Assembly (NCBI GenBank): GCA_023381515.1
Contig: JAMCQI010000105.1
Coordinates: 1 to 45,956, forward strand
DNA: 45,956 nucleotides
Direction: 5' to 3'
Origin: Chloroflexota bacterium
GTDB lineage: Bacteria; Chloroflexota; Anaerolineae; UBA4142
Part shown: piece after piece, positions 41,074 to 45,956 of the stretch
Numbering within the stretch: the first letter of the stretch is position 1
Layout: every line of letters begins with the position of its first letter
Notes under the pieces: generated by a model
What the model was told of the DNA's origin: nothing
The model's input: the letters and a program-made list of their open reading frames with translations, nothing else
The model's database searches: none
Program-made: the position numbers and the translations under genes

Positions 41074-42657
41074 ATGTTGAGTAGCGCATGGCCGGATTAT
41101 CAGGCCCAACAATGGCAGTACCTTTTTGAAATCACGCAGGCGATCGCCGCGCGGCTCGACTTGGACAGCGTGCTGGAAAAGGCGCTTCGCTACGCCGTCG
41201 ACCTGGTCGGCGGCGAGGCCGGACTGATCGCGCTGCGTGGAAACGGCAACACCTTTCACTTTGCCGCCTCTTATGGAATCGAGAGACGGCTCCTCCCGCG
41301 CTTTGAGCCGCTGATCAGGCAAGTCCCGCTCACGATCGCACGTGATCAGACTCCGCGCTGGCGTTTCCCGGAGCTGCAAATCCGCTTTGCCGGCGTCGTC
41401 GACGAAGATACGATCCGCCTGCAGCACGTCATGGCTATTCCCCTCCTCGCCTCCGAGCAGCTGGTCGGCATTATCTACGTGTTCCGCCCTCCGCACACGC
41501 TCGCCTTTACGGCGTTGGACGAGCAAGCCCTTGCGGGTTTTGCCGACCATGTGGCGGTGGCGGTTGAACACGCGCGCTTGTATCACGATGCGACGATGCG
41601 CGCGCAAGAGTTGGACGCGGTCATCGAGGGGAGCACACACGGCATTCTCATCGCGGGGCCCGGAGGTCTGGTCCGGCGGGTGAACCGCGCTCTGGAGACG
41701 CTGACGGGCTGGCCGCGCCGCGACCTGAGCGACAGTGATTATCATCAGGTTCTGCGCCTTGTCGACGGACGCGGACAGAGCATTGCTTTGCCCGAGTTCA
41801 GCGATGGGTCGAAACCGCCTTTTGCGTGCGACGGTTTCTTGAAAACTCGGCATGGCGCCCGCGGACCGTATGTCCATCTCACCCTCGCGCCGCTCTACGA
41901 CGAGGAGCATCAACTGTCTAGCGTCATCGCCAATATCGTCGACCTCTCGGCACTTAAGGAGACGGACGAACTCAAGACGGCCTTTCTTGCAGGCATCTCG
42001 CACGATTTAAAGACACCCCTTGCCTTGATTCGCGGCTATGCCGAGACCCTGCGGCGGACGGACGTGACGTGGGACCGCAAAACGGTCGACGAGAGCCTCG
42101 CGATCATCCAGGATGAAGCCGAGCACTTGACCCATCTGGTCAACGCGCTGCTGGATGCGGCGCAGTTGGAACGCGGTCGCCTGCCCTTGCAGAGGAGCGA
42201 GACGCAGGTAGACGAGCTGGCGCGAAAGATCGTCGAGCGATTCCAGTCGCTCCAAGAGGGGCATGTCTGGAAGATCGAATTCCCCACCGAATTTCCCAAA
42301 CTGAAGGCCGATGCCGAGCGCATCCGCGAGGTGCTGCAGAACCTGTTCAGCAACGCTGTCAAGTACTCGCCCCACGGCACCGTGATCACCGTTGGCGGAT
42401 GGGTCGAAGCCGAGCGCGTGGGACTCTTTGTGCGGGATGAAGGTCCCGGCATTTCGCTCGAAGAGCAGGCGCAGCTGTTCGAGCGCTTTACACGCGGGAG
42501 GGCGCGCCATATCGAGCGGACCGAGGGGGCGGGACTGGGGCTCTACCTCTGCCGCGCGATTGTCCAAGAGCACGGGGGCCATATCTGGGTGGAAAACCTA
42601 CCTGAGCGGGGTGCGGCTTTCTACTTTACCTTGCCGCGCTCGAATGAAACGGATTGA
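41074..42657 (+). CDS. GAF-PAS sensor histidine kinase
   Basis: About 527 residues, cytoplasmic. A GAF domain comes first (residues ~15-170 from this start), then a PAS domain (AVIEGSTHGILIAGPGGLV onward). HisKA follows with FLAGISHDLKTPLAL (histidine ~310). The HATPase domain has N box EVLQNLFSNAVKYS, G1 RDEGPGI, F box FERFTRG and G2 GAGLGLYLC. The start is uncertain: ATG 41074 has no good ribosome site, and the TTG at 41041 sits 5 nt after the -10 box, as in a leaderless mRNA. It lies 3 bp before the OmpR-type regulator gene, its certain partner. Confidence 0.92.
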   Translation: MLSSAWPDYQAQQWQYLFEITQAIAARLDLDSVLEKALRYAVDLVGGEAGLIALRGNGNTFHFAASYGIERRLLPRFEPLIRQVPLTIARDQTPRWRFPELQIRFAGVVDEDTIRLQHVMAIPLLASEQLVGIIYVFRPPHTLAFTALDEQALAGFADHVAVAVEHARLYHDATMRAQELDAVIEGSTHGILIAGPGGLVRRVNRALETLTGWPRRDLSDSDYHQVLRLVDGRGQSIALPEFSDGSKPPFACDGFLKTRHGARGPYVHLTLAPLYDEEHQLSSVIANIVDLSALKETDELKTAFLAGISHDLKTPLALIRGYAETLRRTDVTWDRKTVDESLAIIQDEAEHLTHLVNALLDAAQLERGRLPLQRSETQVDELARKIVERFQSLQEGHVWKIEFPTEFPKLKADAERIREVLQNLFSNAVKYSPHGTVITVGGWVEAERVGLFVRDEGPGISLEEQAQLFERFTRGRARHIERTEGAGLGLYLCRAIVQEHGGHIWVENLPERGAAFYFTLPRSNETD

Positions 42658-42660
42658 TGG

Positions 42661-43389
42661 ATGGCAACCAACCCACTAAAGGACCGGCTGATACTCGTCG
42701 TCGACGACGAGCCGCGTATGATCCAATTCGTGCGGATGAATCTGGAGGCCGAAGGGGCGCGCGTGCTCCAGGCGCACAACGGGCTGGAGGCGGTGAACAA
42801 GGTGCGGGAGCAGTTACCGGACGCGGCCATCATGGACGTGATGATGCCTGAGATGGACGGATTCGAGGCGCTCAAAACCATCCGCGAGTTCTCCGATGTG
42901 CCGGTCATTATGCTGACCGTGCGCGCGGATGAGGAGGAGCGCATTCGGGGGCTCGAGCTGGGCGCGGACGATTACCTCGGCAAGCCCTTCAGCCCCCGAG
43001 AACTGATCGGTCGGATCAAAGCCGTGCTGCGCCGCACCGCGCCGGAATCAGTCAAAGAGGACGTCCTGCGGATCGACGACGACTTGTCCATCGACCTGCG
43101 AAATCGCCAGGCCATCGTGCACGGCCGGCCGGTCAAACTGCGTCCGACCGAATGGCGCCTCCTTTACCACCTGGTCCAGAATGCGGGCTGGGTGATGACG
43201 CACGATATGCTGCTGTCCAAAGTGTGGGGGCCGGAATACACAGGCTCGGACGAATACGTGCGGCTCTATGTCACGTACCTGCGACAAAAAATCGAGCCCG
43301 ACCCCGCACATCCAAAGTACATTCTCACCGAGCGCGGGACGGGCTATCGTTTCGTGGACTATCGCAAGAAGAGCGAGGAAGGTCGGTAG
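42661..43389 (+). CDS. OmpR/PhoB-family response regulator
   Basis: A 242-residue transcription factor. The receiver domain has LILVVDDEP, phospho-acceptor D59 in [22 protein letters not shown] and the lysine in [13 protein letters not shown]. The C-terminal winged helix (about 140-235) shows [19 protein letters not shown], then [10 protein letters not shown] and [14 protein letters not shown]. It pairs with the kinase just upstream. Factors of this family bind direct repeats with an 11-bp period, and such repeats occur 600 bp away upstream of hsp20. Confidence 0.95.
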   Translation: MATNPLKDRLILVVDDEPRMIQFVRMNLEAEGARVLQAHNGLEAVNKVREQLPDAAIMDVMMPEMDGFEALKTIREFSDVPVIMLTVRADEEERIRGLELGADDYLGKPFSPRELIGRIKAVLRRTAPESVKEDVLRIDDDLSIDLRNRQAIVHGRPVKLRPTEWRLLYHLVQNAGWVMTHDMLLSKVWGPEYTGSDEYVRLYVTYLRQKIEPDPAHPKYILTERGTGYRFVDYRKKSEEGR

Positions 43390-43478
43390 ACCTCCCTCGC
43401 CTCCTCAGATATTGCTTATCTTCGGTTTTCGCTTCGCCGCTTGTTTCCACGGGCGATTTGCGGCTGTCTGCAACCCGC

Positions 43479-43931
43479 TTATTTCGATTTGACCTGTATC
43501 TTCTTGGGTTTGATTTCGTCCGCCTTGGGCAAGTGGAGGGTCAAGTAGCCGTTTTGCAGAACTGCTTCGACCTTGTCCGTGTTGATTGCGAACGGGAGCG
43601 AGATCTCGCGGTGGTACTGCCCATACCCCAGTTCGCGATAGTGCCAGGTCACATTCTCCAGCTTGGGCGCAGGGATGTTTACGTCGATGCTCAGTTGGCC
43701 ATCCTGGAACTGAAGATTGATATCCTCGGTCTTGACGCCCGGAACGATCATATTGACGACGGCCTCATCGGCCGTTTCGTACAAATCCATCGGCAACATG
43801 TTCAGGCGGCTGGTCACGTCGCGGTTGACGAACGAGTGCGGCCAGACAAAAGAATCCTCAAACAAGCTGTCCATCGCATCTCTTAGTGTCAGAGCGGGGC
43901 CTAGGGGCTCCCAGCGAATAATTTCTGCCAT
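43479..43931 (-). CDS. Hsp20/alpha-crystallin small heat-shock protein
   Basis: A 150-residue small heat-shock protein. A variable N-terminal arm (~1-45) precedes the alpha-crystallin domain (~46-140). The domain begins MDLYETADEAVVNMIVPGVK, contains LSIDVNIPAPK, and ends in the characteristic YLTLHLPKADE. The C-terminal I-x-I/V-like anchor is KKIQVKS. It acts as an ATP-independent holdase for unfolding proteins. GAGGAGG lies upstream of ATG 43931. The upstream region has a TATAAG -10 and 11-bp phased TTCTAA repeats. It is convergent with the response regulator gene. Confidence 0.93.
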   Translation of the reverse strand: MAEIIRWEPLGPALTLRDAMDSLFEDSFVWPHSFVNRDVTSRLNMLPMDLYETADEAVVNMIVPGVKTEDINLQFQDGQLSIDVNIPAPKLENVTWHYRELGYGQYHREISLPFAINTDKVEAVLQNGYLTLHLPKADEIKPKKIQVKSK

Positions 43932-43975
43932 GTGGCACCTCCTCTAAATTCGTGATTCTCGAAAAGTACACTTTC

Positions 43976-44031
43976 CTTATAAACCCGCTCTGTTAGAAGA
44001 ACACTGGAGCCCTGTTAGAAGAATATTAGAA
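43976..44031 (-). promoter_or_regulatory. hsp20 promoter with 11-bp phased direct repeats
   Basis: On the minus strand three TTCTAA copies begin at 44031, 44020 and 43998, on an 11-bp lattice with one degenerate unit between the last two. TTCTTCTAACAG is exactly repeated 22 bp apart. The -10 TATAAG (43981-43976) follows 6 bp after the last unit, so the repeats cover the -35 region. The rest of the gap to 44361 holds only a hairpin (44178-44206). Confidence 0.55.
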
Positions 44032-44177
44032 AACTGACGTACAAGAATCTCGTGGGGTGCCGTTCAAGAGGCAGAGTATCTTTTCCTTAATCCCCCTTTG
44101 AATCAGGATTACACCACTGGAATGGGATGAATCGCCGAGGTAAGGATGCATCCGGCGGTGTCTCTCCAGAAACAAAC

Positions 44178-44206
44178 CGAGCCTTGGTGTTTTGCACCAA
44201 GGCTCG
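44178..44206. terminator. Hairpin, possible terminator of the nitrilase-family transcript
   Basis: CGAGCCTTGGTG, loop TTTTG, then CACCAAGGCTCG: a 12-bp perfect stem. On the minus strand GTTTGTTTC follows, so it could end the transcript of the amidohydrolase gene 156 bp upstream. I see no gene between 44032 and 44361. Confidence 0.5.
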
Positions 44207-44361
44207 ATCGCGGTAACGCGCGACATCTGGCGAATTGTCAGGGGAGGTCGGCGCTGTCCAGAGGCTCGGTCCGCCAAAGGGGAATGACCGGACGCTCCAA
44301 AAGAGTGGAGGGTTCCCGTTTTGCCCAAGCGTCCCGCCTGTCCTCTTGAACGCCACCAGGG

Positions 44362-45339
44362 TCAGCCCGGCCGAGATAGCAACCTCGCCTTGCTCCTCCG
44401 TGTCGAGCTGAGTTCGTAGCGCAGCTGCCCCATACCTTCTACCAAACGAAGGACGGCTCGCTGGGGGGGTCCGGGGGTGACATACCTACCGTAATGGGGC
44501 GGGACCGGATGTCTCTTCTGCGCCGGATCCAAGGTCACATCGGCGACGATCACTCCTTCTTGATCGCCAAGCTGGGCCTTAACCGAGCCGTCGGAATCGA
44601 TGATAACCGAGAGTCCCGGAAAGGCAGCGCCCGTCAGCTTCACGACCTGCGGTCCGGGGATTGGTGACTCCCAGGGCCCGCACTTGTTGGCGAGCACCAC
44701 CGGCACCCCCAGGAGAGAGGCGTAGAGAGGCGCAATCCTCTGCAGAGAGCGGATCATCCTCTCTTTGCCAAACATCCCCGACGCACTTGACGACACGGGG
44801 TAGGAATGGGGCATCAGCACGAGATCGACGGATTGCCTGCCCAGGGTCGCCGCGACGTCAGCCTTCTGGTTGTCGTAGCAGATACCAACACCGATTTTGC
44901 CAAATGTGGTGTCGATGGCGTGTGAGCTGGGCTGCCCCTTGAAGAAGTATGCTTCCCAGACGGCAGGAGATCGCTTCCTGATCCGGCCCGACACTTCGCC
45001 GAGAGGATTTGCCAGCACGAACGTGTTGAAGAAATCTTCGCCGTCGGCTTCGAGAAAGCTGGTCCCCAGCCAGATGCCCAGCCTCTTGGCGCTCAGCTTG
45101 AGCCACGCGACGGTCGCGCCGTCCGCCCGCTCGGCCGCATCCCAGATACCCTCGGCTAGAAGGTACCCGGTCGGCATGAATTCGGGTAGGAGTACGAGTT
45201 GTGCGCCCTGCTGGCTCGCCTGCTCGGTCAGCGAGGTGGCGTGAGCGAGGTTGGCTTCGATACAGCCATTCTCGGATGCCATCTGGACCGCCGCGACGCG
45301 GAGCGTTCGATTGTAATCTCGATGAGTGTTTCCTTCCAT
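44362..45339 (-). CDS. Carbon-nitrogen hydrolase (nitrilase superfamily)
   Basis: A 325-residue amidase/nitrilase-fold enzyme. The catalytic triad is visible: E53 in VLLPEFMPTG, K122 in RIRKRSPAVWEAYF and C154 in GVGICYDNQKA. The opening LRVAAVQMASENG is typical. The residues around K122 differ from the common RKxHL pattern, so the substrate is not predictable. It hydrolyses a C-N bond (amide, carbamoyl or nitrile). ATG 45339 is chosen because GGAGG lies 8 nt upstream. The frame is open to 45396. A promoter-terminator pair 280-380 bp upstream may control it. Confidence 0.92.
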   Translation of the reverse strand: MEGNTHRDYNRTLRVAAVQMASENGCIEANLAHATSLTEQASQQGAQLVLLPEFMPTGYLLAEGIWDAAERADGATVAWLKLSAKRLGIWLGTSFLEADGEDFFNTFVLANPLGEVSGRIRKRSPAVWEAYFFKGQPSSHAIDTTFGKIGVGICYDNQKADVAATLGRQSVDLVLMPHSYPVSSSASGMFGKERMIRSLQRIAPLYASLLGVPVVLANKCGPWESPIPGPQVVKLTGAAFPGLSVIIDSDGSVKAQLGDQEGVIVADVTLDPAQKRHPVPPHYGRYVTPGPPQRAVLRLVEGMGQLRYELSSTRRSKARLLSRPG

Positions 45340-45621
45340 CTTCTTGACCTCCGCCCTAGGCTCCTTCAACCGTAGCGATGGCAATAACGTTGGCAATCAA
45401 TTGGATCAAACAATTCTCTTTATGGAATTCGACTGGCAACTGATCTGCCGCCCGACGTGATTTGGGTGGGAATCCCTGTCAACTCAAAAGCACCTTCCGC
45501 TAACGCGCTTGCCAGTACTCTGGCGCCGCGTCAAACGACAGGGGCTTTGAACCCGTTGCAGAAAATGAGTCGAGCTGGCAGGCGGGGTGCGCATCGCTCG
45601 CGCTCCTCTCAGCAAGAAAAA

Positions 45622-45651
45622 GCTCTCCGCAGACATGGTTCTGCGGGGAGC
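45622..45651 (-). terminator. Strong rho-independent terminator or attenuator (minus strand)
   Basis: On the minus strand GCTCCCCGCAGA, a 6-nt loop, then TCTGCGGAGAGC form a 12-bp stem with one wobble pair, followed by TTTTTCTT. It lies about 35 nt downstream of the predicted start from the promoter at 45693-45721. Confidence 0.75.
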
Positions 45652-45692
45652 ACTCCTCACCACCTATGAGTCAACGGTGACCTTGTACTGCT

Positions 45693-45721
45693 ATTCTACG
45701 ACCAGAACGGGTGCCTGTCAA
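45693..45721 (-). promoter_or_regulatory. Near-consensus minus-strand promoter outside the IS end
   Basis: TTGACA (45721-45716), a 17-bp spacer, and TAGAAT (45698-45693). Transcription would start near 45686 and meet the terminator at 45651-45622. The only open frame in 45340-45759 with any length (45457-45669, plus strand) shows no recognisable features. Confidence 0.65.
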
Positions 45722-45740
45722 GGATTTCCTCCCCCATCTC

Positions 45741-45758
45741 CAGGGCTGTTGCAAAGCC
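45741..45758 (-). mobile_element. Terminal repeat-like end of an ISAs1-type insertion sequence
   Basis: CAGGGCTGTTGCAAAGCC lies just past the transposase stop codon and resembles the CAGGG...GTTGCAAA ends of ISAs1-family elements. The other end is outside the window. Confidence 0.5.
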
Positions 45759-45759
45759 G

Positions 45760-45956
45760 TTAGGCACGCTGGAAGATGAGAGGCAAGGCGAGTTTCGGAT
45801 GGGCCGCGTAGTCCCGCCGCACATCGGGGACGTTTTTCACGCCCCGGCGCAAGAGCAACCCCAACACCAGATTGTTCAGCACCGCCATCGCTTCGGCCGC
45901 ATGCCCCAGTCGCAACGTACAGCGATCTTCTTTCAACGTGTCGTCCCGCCGGTAGT
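45760..45956 (-). CDS. ISAs1-family transposase, C-terminal part (cut by window edge)
   Basis: The last 64 codons of a minus-strand gene that continues past the window. The residues RRDDTLKEDRCTLRLGHAAE then AMAVLNNLVLGLLLRRG match the C-terminus of ISAs1/H-repeat transposases, where W/Y-R-x-D then R-x-G-x-A-x-E-A-L-A-x-L-R-N-L is conserved. The three catalytic acidic residues lie upstream, outside the window. The TAA stop is at 45760-45762 and an inverted-repeat-like end follows. Whether the element is intact cannot be judged here. Confidence 0.75.
   Translation of the reverse strand, partial: YRRDDTLKEDRCTLRLGHAAEAMAVLNNLVLGLLLRRGVKNVPDVRRDYAAHPKLALPLIFQRA

Noticed and set aside
41029..42003. 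324-codon minus-strand frame over the histidine kinase
   Set aside because: Antisense to GAF/PAS/HisKA domains and without family features.
44026..44356. Overlapping minus-strand frames between hsp20 and the amidohydrolase gene
   Set aside because: No recognisable motif, they overlap a strong hairpin and the hsp20 operator, and two frames compete with neither favoured.

Overview
The window is a GC-rich bacterial chromosome segment with short intergenic gaps. It most resembles a member of the Chloroflexota (Anaerolineae-like). This is inferred from gene content and style: a DUF4388/MglA-like GTPase/V4R cluster, multi-PAS kinases with Rcp-type regulators, MoxR-DUF58-DUF4129 genes, an ELWxxDGT repeat protein, and large secreted proteins ending in a short 'LPL' tail. 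No rRNA, tRNA or CRISPR array was seen.

Left part (1-8.9 kb). Bases 155-970 hold shrunken remains of a peptide ABC transporter operon (dppC, dppD and dppF-like pieces in order). A membrane protein gene follows on the minus strand. Then comes a plus-strand run: moxR, a four-helix-bundle (S23/IVP) cassette flanked by inverted heptanucleotide repeats, DUF58, a DUF4129 membrane protein, bifunctional NAD(P)HX epimerase/dehydratase, and an unknown two-helix membrane protein. The four-helix cassette sits exactly between moxR and DUF58 and looks inserted.

Middle (8.9-24.2 kb). A minus-strand signalling operon encodes a six-PAS histidine kinase, an Rcp1-like receiver and a receiver-PAS-GAF-HD-GYP protein, pointing to cyclic-di-GMP output. 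Threonine aldolase and a ribbon-helix-helix/LysM/M15 peptidase fusion lie upstream. A divergent promoter pair then leads into ybaK-pfkA, a membrane glycosyltransferase/GT2/flippase-like operon, and a DUF4388-GTPase operon whose third gene, a V4R-domain protein, has decayed.

Right part (24.2-46 kb). A minus-strand surface-polysaccharide group (GT39-like, polyprenyl-phosphate sugar transferase, GT2) carries in-frame repeat-like insertions in two of its proteins. It is followed by a secreted protein, a PQQ-type propeller lipoprotein, an ECF sigma factor with two zinc ribbons coupled to an MFS exporter, a phospholipase C-like lipoprotein, and an 18-unit ELWxxDGT protein. A GAF/PAS histidine kinase and OmpR-type regulator follow, next to an hsp20 gene whose upstream region has 11-bp phased repeats. 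Last come a nitrilase-family amidohydrolase, an isolated promoter-terminator pair (possible small RNA or attenuator), and the end of an ISAs1-type transposase cut by the window edge.
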